The notes under the pieces: generated by a model
Databases searched by the model: none
What the model was told of the DNA's origin: nothing
What the model saw: the letters and a program-made list of their open reading frames with translations, nothing else
Shown here: positions 10,701 to 20,983 of the stretch, in pieces
Position numbering within the stretch: the first letter of the stretch is position 1
How the letters are laid out: each line of letters starts with the position of its first letter
Program-made: the position numbers and the translations under genes
Assembly (NCBI GenBank): GCA_001970955.1
Contig: MPUH01000543.1
Coordinates: 1-46,915 of the forward strand
DNA: 46,915 nucleotides
DNA from: Stentor coeruleus
Taxonomy: Eukaryota; Ciliophora; Heterotrichea; Heterotrichida; Stentoridae
Direction of reading: 5' to 3'

Positions 10701-13489
10701 CAGATTTTTCCTTTTGTTTTTTTCTAAATTGCAGCCAGAGTTTGATTTTTCTTTGTATTATAATAATTGCTTTAAGTGGAGTCATTTTATCTTTACAAAT
10801 CCCCATATCTTTTCTTGTTTTCCAACCTCTGAACCTTTTTTGTATATAAATCGCTGCATTAGCAAGCCTTTGTTCATAAATTGTAAGACATAGTTCTTTA
10901 CGTACTAAGCCTGGGAATTTTTTACGTATAAGCCAACCCCTTGTATGACTTTGTAGCAAAATAGCAGCTTTTTCTTCTTTGGTTTTAGGATTTTTCCTTT
11001 CTTTCCTTTCTTTTCTAGCTTTTTGCATTTCCCTATACTTCTTTTGTTGTCTCCATCTTCTAATAAATGCNAGGATTTTTCCTTTCTTTCCTTTCTTTTC
11101 TAGCTTTTTGCATTTCCCTATACTTCTTTTGTTGTTTCCATCTTCTAATAAAAGATTGCATTAGTATTACAGCATTATTTAAAGCTGAAACCGTGCATTT
11201 TAAACCAAGTTTTTTGATAGTTTCTTTTAATTTAAGGAAATTTCGCCTTTCTCTTTTACTCCGATACAAACTTTGGATAACCACTGCGGCTTTACCCATA
11301 TCTTTTTTCCCTATTACAAAAGAAATATGTTTAGGAGATTCTACTTCACGTCCTCGGCCTGTATTTTCATATTGTTTATACTGATCTGTATAATCATCTG
11401 TATTTGTTGTGCATATATTTATTAATGGACTTTCATCATTAATACTTCTTTTAGATAAAGATAACTCGCCTTCTCCTTCAATTATAACTAAATCAATAAC
11501 TTTATCAAGTCTTTGTTGTAATTCATTAAGTTTAACTGAAAGTATACTCGCCATTTCCCTTTTAGATATTATAAATACTCTGATTATTGGTGGAGATTTC
11601 TTCAAAGGTCTTGCATCTATTAATAAACTTGGTTCTTGGATATAACTTTTTACATTATAGATTGAGATTTGATATGTAAACATGTTATTTAACTGTTTTG
11701 ATCCTTGATATATAATTTCTAAACTACATTCTTTGTTTTTTCGTAGGACAACTTTATTGTTTTCTATGTTTATATAAATTAAAAGCTCTGATTTTTTTAT
11801 TTCAAAAGTTGTTGTGTCCCAAGAGTTGAGGATGCTGCATATTTCGAATAATGTATACTTTCCTGGCTCTGGGACTTTTAATAAGCTTAGAGGTTGGGCT
11901 TCGATTACGACACTAAGACTTGATCCACTTTTTTTTATAGTAAAAGACACGAGGTATTTATATTTGTTAATGATTTTCTCACATTTGAGCATTAGGCCAA
12001 AGAGTTTACCCTGTTTGATTTCGTTGTACCATTTTTTAATCCTTTTTGCTCTGAAGAAATTTTGGATTTTAAGTACTGCTTTTAAGGTTAACTGTTCCCT
12101 GCGGTATTGGTCTACATCTTTGATGATTTTTCTTGATCTATGTGAGTCTTCTTTACGTTTTTTTATCACTTTTTCTTGATAATCAGCCTGTATATCAATT
12201 GGTTTAGTATTAACTTTCGGGCTTTCTCTGTTTTTGACAATTTCTTTTTTAATTGGGCTGAGTTCCCCACTTCTAAATGAACTTTTGCTTCTTTTTGACG
12301 ATTTTTCATGCTCTAAAAGCCCAAGATTATCTAATTCTCTTATATCAGAATCTAATTCTAAGAGTTTTTTATGTCTATCTGAAGCTCTGTTTATAGACTC
12401 ACTAGATTCTGACCTTTGTGGCCGACTAAGTGATGACAAATTCGGGATCATCGGTATCGAAGGGACTCTCGATATATTTTTTTTGTTTTTATTAAGATCA
12501 GTCTGCATAGCAAAACTTTTCGAAGCTGGAGAAAAAGGCGCTTTATTCTGTGAAAACGTTTTCTTCTGAATTTTCTGAGTTTGGATTTTCATTTCAATAT
12601 CACTCATAGACCCTGAAGATTCATCATAAAAATAATCTTCTTTCAAACTTCTTTCAAGGCGGATTTTTTGGAATTTTTTCTTACAAGTCCGTTGAGCATC
12701 CTCATAACTTTTACGAAACTCTTCAAGCATGGCCATATGTGAGGCACTTGCATGTTTTTCTAAAAATTTTATAGCTTTTCTATACCAAGCTAAAGCGACT
12801 TCATAATGTCTTAGATATTCTTCTTCAACACCAAGATTGTGATAAGCTACTGCTAAAACAGCAACTTCTTGTTGATAGTCTTGATCTGGTTGAGAAAGTT
12901 TTAAGTTTAAAAGGTCTTCTTGTGCTAATTGAACTGCTTGAGAACAGTAAACTGATGCTTCTTTGTGTTGGTTTAGGCTTGAGAATATTGCACAGAGATT
13001 GAGGTAAATTGAACTTGCGATTTTTTCTGATGTTTTAAAGCTGTTTGCCAAAGCAAGCGCTTTCATTGCATACTTTTTAGCTATTTTCGGCTTTCCATGT
13101 TTCCTTAATGCACAAGCTAGGGTGTTATAGACTTCACATGTTTCATTGGCTATTTGATTTAGAGGGTAGTTATTCGCCAGAACCAAGAGGTTTCTTAGAA
13201 GCTCTATACAAGTTTGAGTCTTTCCTCTTTCGATAAGCCCTGTACAAGAAGATGCTGTTTTTTTTAGGATGAAAGAAATGTATTCGATGACTTCTTTTGA
13301 TGAGTCTCCAAAAACGTTGATTCTAATCTTCAGAGCCTGGTTCATACAGTCTGAGCCTTTTTTGATTTTCCCGATACTTAAAAGAGATTCAACTGCACTG
13401 TCAAGACCTTCTAAAAGATGGAAATCTTCAGAACTTTCTGGAGTTGGGGGAGAGATTTTCCTTCTTAGCATAAACAAGTTGGATTCCAT
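7753..13489 (-). CDS. Giant TPR plus multi-IQ-motif (calmodulin-binding) protein
   Basis: Two apparent reading frames (13489-11060 and 11028-7753) are one gene once the repeat around n11071 is collapsed: removing 85 nt makes them continuous. With the n8051 repeat also removed the product is about 1845 aa. Residues about 50-265 are TPR-like helical repeats (for example AVAYHNLGVEEEYLRHYEVA, 'NLG...Y..A..WY.KAI'). A disordered Ser-rich part follows. Then come about 16 IQ motifs of the form IQxxxRGWxxRK: one near residue 475, two near 733-775, a dense array of twelve about residues 790-1200, and one near 1450. Between and after the IQs are beta-rich segments with recurring Tyr-rich strands (YLYFEVFLE, GIYVKAN, GVYLEAT). 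IQ motifs bind calmodulin or centrin-like EF-hand proteins, so a Ca2+-responsive scaffold or filament is likely. Family name unknown. Confidence 0.8.
7938..8163. repeat. Contig-join duplication around n8051 (2 x 112 bp)
   Basis: 7938-8049 matches 8052-8163 with one mismatch (ctttttctt versus ctttctctt), which is silent in the IQ protein. The offset of 114 nt adds 38 codons in frame. Most likely two overlapping contigs, perhaps from different alleles. Confidence 0.88.
10987..11152. repeat. Contig-join duplication around n11071 (2 x 81 bp)
   Basis: 10987-11067 matches 11072-11152 with one mismatch (c11051 versus t11136, a Lys/Arg change); the copies diverge in the last bases before the n. The 85-nt offset breaks the TPR-IQ gene, and collapse restores one frame. 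Confidence 0.9.
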
Positions 13490-14173
13490 ATTTACTATTA
13501 CTTGATGAATGGAAAAAAACTTAATTTTTCAAGAGATTATAGAGGAAAAAATGCTTTTGGATTAGTTTTAAGAGAATAGATTTTATTTAGTTGAATTAGG
13601 GTTTAGGGTTTAGATAAAAAAAAGTATTATGTAAGATTAGGATGTTGTGGAAGGGTTTTAAGATGAAAGATTGAGGTTTTTTTAAGAATACCAAATAAAC
13701 TAAGTAATAAATGCACTTTTAATTTAAAATTCTAGTTTATCTAAGTGACAAAATTCCAACATTGTTATTAGCTTCTTATAACTTAACTTATTCAAATATT
13801 ATTAAAAAAATTTTTATCATTTATAATTTTCATTCAAATTTACTTCAAACATAAAATTATACATAAATTAATCATATACAAATTCTTATTCCTCTAAAAA
13901 TCTATAACCAATCCTTCAACCATTTATCATCCAAAAATCTAAAAATTCAATAATATACACTTAAAATATCTATCAAATCAAATATTAAATTAACATAACA
14001 CATCCAAAACCTCAAAACTGCAAATTTTTATATCTAAACATTAAATAAAATTCAGCAATAATCTAAAGAAAATCTATAAAAAATTTCCTTCAATAATATC
14101 ACAATAAATAAGTTGAAATCATTAGAAAAAGAAAGAAAATCAGAAAAATGAATTGTCTAAATGTTGGATTATA
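13490..14173. other. Intergenic region
   Basis: About 680 bp of AT-rich DNA between the IQ-protein start and the stop of the histidine phosphatase, both on the minus strand. It must contain the IQ-gene promoter. No open frame of note, RNA gene or strong repeat was seen. Confidence 0.5.
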
Positions 14174-14848
14174 CTATTTAGAAATTTGGAATAATAAAGG
14201 AGTACAATGAGGTAATTTTTCTTTAACTCCAGTAATGTTATTAAAAAAAGCTGAATGCCCAACAATCGCGATATTTTTTTTTTCGCATTCTTTAGCTATT
14301 CGAGAAATTGTCTTTTTCCCTCTTTCTTTAACATTTTTGCTTTCTTCAAGTGATAATGGTTTAATTTCCTGCATTTTATTAATAATTATTTCTCTTTGTT
14401 GTTTGTACGTGAGATGACTAATATCTTCTTTGATTATATTCTTAATAAAATGTAATGTTAGGAATTTTTTAGGTACATTTGACCAATCGAAACATGCAAA
14501 TTCTGGAAAAGGCTCCCCTTCATAGACAGATATGTCTTGTATTGAATAAACCCGTTCATGTAATTCATGATCCACAATAATATTTGGTTTATCTGGATGG
14601 TTTTTAAACATTATTTCACAAGTTTGTAATGCCCTTCTTAAAGGAGAAACATATACTTTAGATATATGCAAGCTATGTATACGACATGCAAATTCTAAAG
14701 CAAGTTGTCTTCCATTAAGCGAGATTTCCATATCACAATATTCTGGGTTTAGTAAAGCATTTGTGCTAAATACCATTTCTTGAGAAAGCTTTTCTGAAAC
14801 TTGGTTAATTAAGGTAGGGGCATGTCTAATTAACCAGAGTTTACCCAT
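14174..14848 (-). CDS. Histidine phosphatase superfamily (phosphoglycerate-mutase-like) protein
   Basis: 224 aa, the usual size for a single-domain member. It begins MGKLWLIRHAPT, where RHA-T is the RHG-type catalytic motif and His9 would be the phospho-acceptor. Next comes VSPLRRALQTCE, the conserved SPLxRAxQT Arg motif, then HERVY with the acidic residue after it. IVGHSAFFNNITG near the C-terminus supplies the second catalytic His. Members dephosphorylate small metabolites, sugars or proteins; the sequence does not tell which. RHG has become RHA, seen in some plant and protist members. No signal peptide or membrane segment, so probably cytosolic. It ends in TAG. Confidence 0.85.
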   Translation of the reverse strand: MGKLWLIRHAPTLINQVSEKLSQEMVFSTNALLNPEYCDMEISLNGRQLALEFACRIHSLHISKVYVSPLRRALQTCEIMFKNHPDKPNIIVDHELHERVYSIQDISVYEGEPFPEFACFDWSNVPKKFLTLHFIKNIIKEDISHLTYKQQREIIINKMQEIKPLSLEESKNVKERGKKTISRIAKECEKKNIAIVGHSAFFNNITGVKEKLPHCTPLLFQISK

Positions 14849-15726
14849 TTATGTTTATAAAATTATATTTTATATCAGATAGGAGATAATGATTTGTTAA
14901 AAGACTATGGGTTTAATATGAGAGTTTTTATTTGGAGATGATATGGGTTTTTTAATAGGATTTTACTGATGAATTTATTGTGATTTAGGGATATTTTTGG
15001 AATATTAAAGAAAAATTTTGTGAATTTTATGAGATTTAAAGAATAAGATAACTATGAATTAAAAGTTTTGGAAGAATATATAAGCCTTTTTGATATATAT
15101 TGGCTTTGGGTATTTATAAGTTAATATTAAATATTATGTCATAATGTTTATGACTTAATTTGTGTTTATAAGATGATATATATGCTAATAATTAAAGAAC
15201 TCTTCAGCCAAGTAAAAAGCCAAATAACCAGCGACAATGAGTGATTTAACATACCGAATCTGCCCAAAGAAAAAGATTGTCAAATCATGTCACCTTAACT
15301 ATTACCCACTTTAAGCTTTAAACTAATAATTAAATATTAGAATAATTTATTAAAGTATATTTTCTATAATAGATTTAAATATATTTACTCAAAAAGAACT
15401 ATGTCTAAACTATTAAAGCACATTGCTTTTAGTGCTAATTATTTAAACCCTAAAATATTTATAATAAATTTTCAACTTCACCCAAAAAAATTGTAATTTT
15501 GATATAAAACTTTTACAAATCTTAAAACCAAACTAGCAATTCTGCATTAAAAAATCAACCTTAAAACTACCCAAAAAAAATCCTATAAAATAAAACTATT
15601 TCTAACTCCCAAAAGCCTAACATCTTAAATAATATCTTAAATTTCCTTATAAACTTATAAATAATGTGGTAAAAAATCAACACCCAAAAAAAAAATATCT
15701 AGAATTTTAATCAGCATTAATATAAA
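14849..15726. other. Intergenic region, divergent gene pair
   Basis: About 880 bp between the starts of the histidine phosphatase (-) and the 147-aa unknown gene (+). Very AT-rich with many short homopolymers. No gene, RNA or repeat was recognised. Confidence 0.5.
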
Positions 15727-16170
15727 ATGTTCAAAAGTCAACATATGGAGGAGGATTTCAGAATAAAAAGTCAAATTTCTCTTAATGAAATCGATAACTC
15801 CGAGCAGTTCTGCACATTTTCTTCTGGTGAAACAAAGGTTAGGTCTTCGAAAATATATAAAAAAGCTATAAGAGTCCTCAAAGTAAATCTAAACCCTAAT
15901 GCAACCAAAGATATCATCCACGTAATCTCAGTTGGATATAATGAAATCAAGCAAAAAAACAACAGCATTCAATTAACTACACCTAAAACTCCCCAAGAAA
16001 AAAACCCCTTAATCCGTCATTATATCAATAAAAAATCTATACCCAAGCCAGAACATCAAGGCCACAACCATTATAAACCCATCTATTTAAACCAAGCTTC
16101 TAAAACCAGTTACAAGTCTTTATCCCCATTTCAAAGACCCATAGCAATAAACCCTAAACTCCAAAACTAA
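15727..16170 (+). CDS. Unrecognised small basic protein
   Basis: 147 aa, not matched to a known family. The N-terminal part (about 1-85) has mixed composition that could fold, including a basic segment (KIYKKAIRVLKVNLNP) and an aliphatic stretch (DIIHVISVGYNEI). The rest is Pro/Asn/Lys/His-rich and probably disordered. Coding is supported by the higher GC and codon-like composition relative to flanking AT-rich DNA and by a clean ATG in an A-rich context. It sits 129 bp upstream of the ankyrin kinase on the same strand. A second Met at residue 7 could also be the start. Confidence 0.6.
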   Translation: MFKSQHMEEDFRIKSQISLNEIDNSEQFCTFSSGETKVRSSKIYKKAIRVLKVNLNPNATKDIIHVISVGYNEIKQKNNSIQLTTPKTPQEKNPLIRHYINKKSIPKPEHQGHNHYKPIYLNQASKTSYKSLSPFQRPIAINPKLQN

Positions 16171-16299
16171 CCTAATAATTCAAATAAAACTTTTTTTATA
16201 TACCCAGCCTTCCAAAAAACCAATATTTTTCCTCATCAAACGATTTTTCAAAACAAAAACCAGCTTCATCTCATTTAAAAAAGCTACATAATTTAATAA

Positions 16300-18360
16300 A
16301 TGGAAAGCGGCATGGTAATGAAGCTGAAAAAGCTCTTAGATGGGCTTCTAACTTTACAAATGCATGAATCCAACGAGATAGAACCTTCAGATACTACACA
16401 AGGATCTTTAGACCTCAATCCACCCAAAACCGAAGATGAGGTGGATCTTTTTTTAACCCCATGTGGATCAATAAGTGAAGGAACTCTCGCCCAAAACCTC
16501 CCAAGTAGTCATTTTCACCCTGGGTTCCGAGAAAAATCTTCAGCCTCAGAGTCAAAAACAAATTTTATTCGTAGATTCTCAGACCTTCTTCATGCTCAAC
16601 AATATACTGAAGCTCTTGAAACTTTTAAAGAACAAACTTCAAAAATGGATGCCGCATTATTAGAAGCTGCAGGTAATAACAATTCAAGTTTATGTCGTAG
16701 TCTTATGGATAAACGTGAATATGGTGAATTAGTTGCAAGATGTAATGCTAAAGATCATGAAGGGAATACTCCAATGCATAAAGCTGCTGCTAATGGGTAT
16801 ATAAAAGTATGTGAAATCTTAATGGATTATGGAGAAAATATAGATATAAATGCAATGAATAATCAAGGTAAAACTCCTTTACATTTAGCTTGTCTTGCTA
16901 ATCAAACATCTTTAGCTCAGTTATTAGTTAGATCAGGGGCGAATATTAATGCAGTTGATTCTACAGATAATACTCCTTTACATTATTCAGCACAAATTGG
17001 GTCAAAGAATTTTCTTGAATGGCTTATTAGTAAAGGACCTGATTTAAGCATTAAAAACTCAGAAGGTAAAACAGCTATTGAGATGAATACAAGAGAAAGT
17101 GTTAAAGAAGTGTTTTTTAAAGATATCTCAGGTAGCACAAGCCCGATTTTCTCTTTGAATAAACAGATTGATTTTATGGGCATGATTAGANGTAAAGGAC
17201 CTGATTTAAGCATTAAAAACTCAGAAGGTAAAACAGCTATTGAGATGAATACAAGGGAAAGTGTTAAAGAAGTGTTTTTTAAAGATATCTCAGGTAGCAC
17301 AAGCCCGATTTTCTCTTTGAATAAACAGATTGATTTTATGGGCATGATTAGGAAAATCAATAGTCTTATACATAAATCCCCGAATAACTCTGAAGATTTT
17401 GATAGTATACAAAGATTAACTCCAGAACATTTTAGGCCAATAAAAATGCTTGGGAAAGGGAGTTTTGGTGAGGTTTTTTTAGTAGAAAAAAAAGATAACA
17501 AACAGCTTTTAGCGATGAAAATACTTATGAAAAACAAAATTATGGGACAAAATCTTATAAGATATGCTATGACTGAAAGAAATGTTGCAAGCGCAGTTAA
17601 ACATCCTTTTATTGTTGGTTTAAGATACTCGTTTCAAACTGATAATAAACTTTATTTATTATTAGACTATTGTCCTGGAGGAAGTCTTGGAAGTTTTTTA
17701 ATCAGAGAAAAAAGGTTTTCTGAAGATAGGTCTAGGGTTTACCTTTGTGAGATTCTTTTAGCTTTAGAAGAACTTCATAAACGAGATATTATTTATAGAG
17801 ATTTAAAACCTGATAATGTTGTTATAGATACAGAAGGTCATGCTATGCTTACAGATTTCGGACTTTCTAAAGAAGGTGTTATGGATAAAGACTCAGCTAA
17901 AAGTTTTTGTGGCAGTGTTGCTTATCTTGCCCCAGAAATGCTTAAGAGAATTGGTCATGGTAAAGCTGTTGATTGGTATTTATTAGGTGTACTTTTATAT
18001 GAAATGCTTGTTGGATCCCCTCCTTTTTTTTCACAAAACCGCAGTGAGATGTTTTTTAATATAAAAAAAGGGAAACTTAAAGTACCATCTTCGCTGAGTA
18101 TTGAATGCAAAAATTTACTTAGAGATTTGTTGCAAAAAGATCCGAATAAAAGGTTAGGCAGTGTAGGAGGGGCTAATGAGATTAAAAAACATGAGTTTTT
18201 TTATGGAATTGATTGGGAAGTAGTTTATAATAGAGGACTTAAACCCCCATTACCCCCTGCTGCTCCTATAATTACCCAGTATTTACATGAAGATATTATT
18301 ACAGACTCACAGAACGAAATGAGTAGTGTCTTACCTGGGTGGACTTTTATTGGTAAATAA
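16300..18360 (+). CDS. Ankyrin-repeat AGC-type Ser/Thr protein kinase
   Basis: 632 aa after removing a 54-codon duplication around n17191. Three clear ankyrin repeats (GNTPMHKAAANG, GKTPLHLACLAN, NTPLHYSAQIG) and a partial fourth lie about residues 150-260. The kinase domain is about 325-580: glycine loop GKGSFGEV, Lys in LAMKIL, YRDLKPDNV catalytic loop, DFGLSKEG, activation loop SFCGSVAYLAPE and VDWYLLGVLLYEM. A C-terminal tail follows, with GIDWEVVYNRGLKPPLPP and a terminal PGWTFIGK resembling an AGC hydrophobic motif. AGC kinases normally have TFCGTPEYLAPE; here both Thr are Ser and the Pro is replaced by Val, so activation-loop control may differ. Ankyrins probably target the kinase. All catalytic residues are present. 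Confidence 0.92.
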   Translation: MESGMVMKLKKLLDGLLTLQMHESNEIEPSDTTQGSLDLNPPKTEDEVDLFLTPCGSISEGTLAQNLPSSHFHPGFREKSSASESKTNFIRRFSDLLHAQQYTEALETFKEQTSKMDAALLEAAGNNNSSLCRSLMDKREYGELVARCNAKDHEGNTPMHKAAANGYIKVCEILMDYGENIDINAMNNQGKTPLHLACLANQTSLAQLLVRSGANINAVDSTDNTPLHYSAQIGSKNFLEWLISKGPDLSIKNSEGKTAIEMNTRESVKEVFFKDISGSTSPIFSLNKQIDFMGMIRXKGPDLSIKNSEGKTAIEMNTRESVKEVFFKDISGSTSPIFSLNKQIDFMGMIRKINSLIHKSPNNSEDFDSIQRLTPEHFRPIKMLGKGSFGEVFLVEKKDNKQLLAMKILMKNKIMGQNLIRYAMTERNVASAVKHPFIVGLRYSFQTDNKLYLLLDYCPGGSLGSFLIREKRFSEDRSRVYLCEILLALEELHKRDIIYRDLKPDNVVIDTEGHAMLTDFGLSKEGVMDKDSAKSFCGSVAYLAPEMLKRIGHGKAVDWYLLGVLLYEMLVGSPPFFSQNRSEMFFNIKKGKLKVPSSLSIECKNLLRDLLQKDPNKRLGSVGGANEIKKHEFFYGIDWEVVYNRGLKPPLPPAAPIITQYLHEDIITDSQNEMSSVLPGWTFIGK
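17030..17351. repeat. Contig-join duplication around n17191 (2 x 160 bp)
   Basis: 17030-17189 matches 17192-17351 with one silent mismatch (acaagagaaag versus acaagggaaag). It doubles the end of the fourth ankyrin repeat and the linker to the kinase, in frame (162 nt). Confidence 0.92.
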
Positions 18361-18509
18361 AGTAGTTATTATGAGTTTATATACAAAAAGTGTTAGGAAA
18401 AGGATTTTGTAATGAAAAAATATAGTAATTTTAGATAGGACTTTAGGAAATACGAAATTATAAGTTAGATTTTAAGATATAGTTTGGGTTTAAAGATAAT
18501 ACATTTAAG

Positions 18510-19085
18510 TTAGATACGGTATTTGCTTTTGTGGGAGATAATTGATATGAAATGGAAGTAAATCCTTTTGCCCATATTGAACTCTGGGATTTTGTATGGG
18601 TCCATGTACTTTTCATCTTTGTGTTCGTATGACCATTCTATGATATCAGAAATACTGATTTTTTGTTCGTTGTCAGCTTTTGGTAAATGTAGGAATTCTA
18701 TATTAGATCTTGTAAGATTGCAGTATTTTGTTATATCTTCTAAATCCCCAATAGAAATTGCAAAGCCGTAAAGGGAGTAATTTACAATCACAGCAAGTTC
18801 GTCAATGATTTCTAAATGTAAAGTCCTATCAAAAAGCACGATTAAATGAGAATGATCATGTTTTCCTTCACTAACACTTTTCACACATCTGAAATCTGTA
18901 GCATTATAATCTAAAAAGTGATTTTTTACTTCACAAATGTTGTGTATATCCTTCAATCTACATGTATGGTCAACAATTTTGAAGTTTTCCACAATGAATA
19001 CCTCAGGATTAATAGCCCGGCAGATTTTTATCATCAAAGGCCTTCTTTCATTTCCTTTCTTTTTAGAAACTACGCAGCATCCCAT
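18510..19085 (-). CDS. Unrecognised protein with predicted N-terminal lipid anchor
   Basis: 191 aa. It starts MGCCVVSKKKG: Gly2 followed by two Cys and a Lys cluster is a good pattern for N-myristoylation plus palmitoylation, so the protein probably sits on a cytosolic membrane face. The rest looks globular (alternating hydrophobics, for example HLIVLFDRTLHLEIIDELAVIVNYSLYGFAISIGDLE) but matches no family I recognise. The motif HSHLIVLFD might be a beta-strand ending in an acidic site. It lies head-on to the AGC kinase (150 bp between stops) and 65 bp downstream of the cNMP-binding gene on the same strand. The MGCC start is favoured because the frame upstream closes quickly. Confidence 0.65.
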   Translation of the reverse strand: MGCCVVSKKKGNERRPLMIKICRAINPEVFIVENFKIVDHTCRLKDIHNICEVKNHFLDYNATDFRCVKSVSEGKHDHSHLIVLFDRTLHLEIIDELAVIVNYSLYGFAISIGDLEDITKYCNLTRSNIEFLHLPKADNEQKISISDIIEWSYEHKDEKYMDPYKIPEFNMGKRIYFHFISIISHKSKYRI

Positions 19086-19150
19086 ATTTTACAAATATCT
19101 CAAAACCCTAACTTTTTTTTAAACTGAGTTTGTATAGAAAATTTAAGTTG

Positions 19151-20746
19151 TTAAAAAATAAAATCGTTTAAAACCAAGCATTTAATATCACAACGTTCAG
19201 ATGATCTAGGAGATCTTGGGGAATCAATATAGCTCGCTTCGTATTTCGAAGTTAGATTTTCAATAACACTTTTTTTATTAACACTTTTAAGTACGTTTTT
19301 AATATAACCATTTACTTCAAGTTTGTTTTTATAATCAACAGGTAAGGGGTCGATTTTTTTTAAAGTTTTTTTCTTTTTATAAGGTGAATTAGACATAATT
19401 AGTTTTTTTGATGAGGATTTGAGCATTTTACTAGGACTTTCTATTAAACCTATACAACTTGCAATCCGATTTCCTTTACTTTGTGAATTTAACTGATCTT
19501 CTTTATTTCTCATAGTATACAAAATATTTTGCACACTTTTTTGTATGTTAACTTTAGGATTCGAAGACTGTTTAAATTTTTCGATTTCTTTCATTGGCAG
19601 CGCTAAATGCGCTGCTCTTATATAATCACTTTTATACTTATTCTCTAAAAAAGTCATAACTTCTAAGTAAAAAGGAAATCGTTTAAGTGTTTCAAATTTC
19701 ACCTCAAAAACTATAGCGAAATTCGATAAACACGTGCAGACTCTTAAACGATGTTCTCGATTTTCTATAATTTCCTCATACCCAATAATCTCATTTTTAC
19801 CTTTTATCACTTCTCGCAAGTTAACCCGTTTTTTTTGTATTTTCATCATAGACAAGCGTAAAAATATATCAGGAACTGCCCCATATTTTGGGGTTTCAAG
19901 TATATCTCTTTGACATATTTTGATATCCCCAGATTTAACAAAATAAATCGAATCAGCCAAATCAGTTTCATCAAAAATTTTCTGGTCTTTTTTATATGTA
20001 ACTTCAGAAAAATTATACACAAACTTCTGTAAACTAAGCTTAGAAACTTCAGTAAAAGCTGGAAGACTTTTTAAAAAAATAACCCTTTCTTCTAAGCTTT
20101 TAACAGCATCAGTACCAAGGATTTTTTTAAAGTCTTTTTTCGATACTACAGCTAAATAACAAACATCAGCAGCTTCAACTGTTGCAGTTCTAGGTTTATT
20201 ATTTATAAGGGCAAGTTCTCCAAAAAAATCCCCTTCTTTTAAAGTGTTGATATGTTTGAATTCTTCAATTTCCCCATAATTTGCCAGGAACTGTAGGTCG
20301 ACTTCTGTTTTTTTTCTAGTGAATTTTCTGATTTCTTGATTGAATTTATCTTCGTTTTCATTAAATGTTTGGTTTTCAGGAAGATCTCGGATTGTGCTCA
20401 TTCGTCTTAGGCTGTTGAGTAAATCTTGAGTTGTTGTATCTGATCGACGTAATGATCGAGTTGGCATGATTATTCTAACTTTGCCTTTGATTATTATGAA
20501 AAATCGATCCCCGACCTCGCCGAAGTTTATGATTGTCTCACCTTTTTCATAAACTTCTAAAGTCATAACTCGGCAACATTCCCAGTGGATTCTGTCAGAA
20601 TTACGCTCTTGGCAGAGTTTTTTGAGGAAACGATTGTTACGAGTGTATTTCATGACCTCGTCTAAGTCTTCTTGAGTACGAGATGCTGCTGGGATACTAA
20701 AAAGGTTATGCAAATATCGTAAAGATGATATACTTAATTCTTCCAT
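19151..20746 (-). CDS. Cyclic-nucleotide-binding-domain protein A (two CNBDs)
   Basis: 531 aa. The first CNBD spans about residues 65-215: YEKGETIINFGEVGDRFFIIIKG, then a long acidic insert, then the phosphate-binding cassette FGELALINNKPRTATV, close to the PKA-type FGELALxxxxPRAATV with its Glu and Arg intact. The second CNBD (about 225-350) keeps the fold (YKKDQKIFDETDLADSIYFVKSG) but its cassette is replaced by GYEEIIENREHRLRV, so it probably does not bind nucleotide. The C-terminal 180 residues are basic and Ser-rich. There is no kinase, channel or dimerisation domain; it could be a regulatory subunit or cNMP-sensing adaptor. Its tandem paralogue lies just upstream. Confidence 0.88.
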   Translation of the reverse strand: MEELSISSLRYLHNLFSIPAASRTQEDLDEVMKYTRNNRFLKKLCQERNSDRIHWECCRVMTLEVYEKGETIINFGEVGDRFFIIIKGKVRIIMPTRSLRRSDTTTQDLLNSLRRMSTIRDLPENQTFNENEDKFNQEIRKFTRKKTEVDLQFLANYGEIEEFKHINTLKEGDFFGELALINNKPRTATVEAADVCYLAVVSKKDFKKILGTDAVKSLEERVIFLKSLPAFTEVSKLSLQKFVYNFSEVTYKKDQKIFDETDLADSIYFVKSGDIKICQRDILETPKYGAVPDIFLRLSMMKIQKKRVNLREVIKGKNEIIGYEEIIENREHRLRVCTCLSNFAIVFEVKFETLKRFPFYLEVMTFLENKYKSDYIRAAHLALPMKEIEKFKQSSNPKVNIQKSVQNILYTMRNKEDQLNSQSKGNRIASCIGLIESPSKMLKSSSKKLIMSNSPYKKKKTLKKIDPLPVDYKNKLEVNGYIKNVLKSVNKKSVIENLTSKYEASYIDSPRSPRSSERCDIKCLVLNDFIF

Positions 20747-20983
20747 AGATGATTATATAAGGATTATTGGGAAATTAAGATTTTTTTAGAGTTTTAAAGG
20801 TTGGATTATTAGGATTGATTATGGTGTGGGTTAGGATAAAGGGAAAATATGGATTTAGGAATGGAAGTGGAAATGAAAAGCTTAAGGATTTATTTTATAT
20901 CATCATACTTAATTCAATATAAAAAAAAACTCTTATACGATAATGGATAAACTACTTACAATTTTTTTTATAAATTACCCGAC

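Noticed and set aside
10979-11164. Separate genes on either side of n11071, or a plus-strand ORF across it
   Set aside because: Collapsing the 81-bp repeat gives one continuous minus-strand frame; the plus-strand frame is a shadow.
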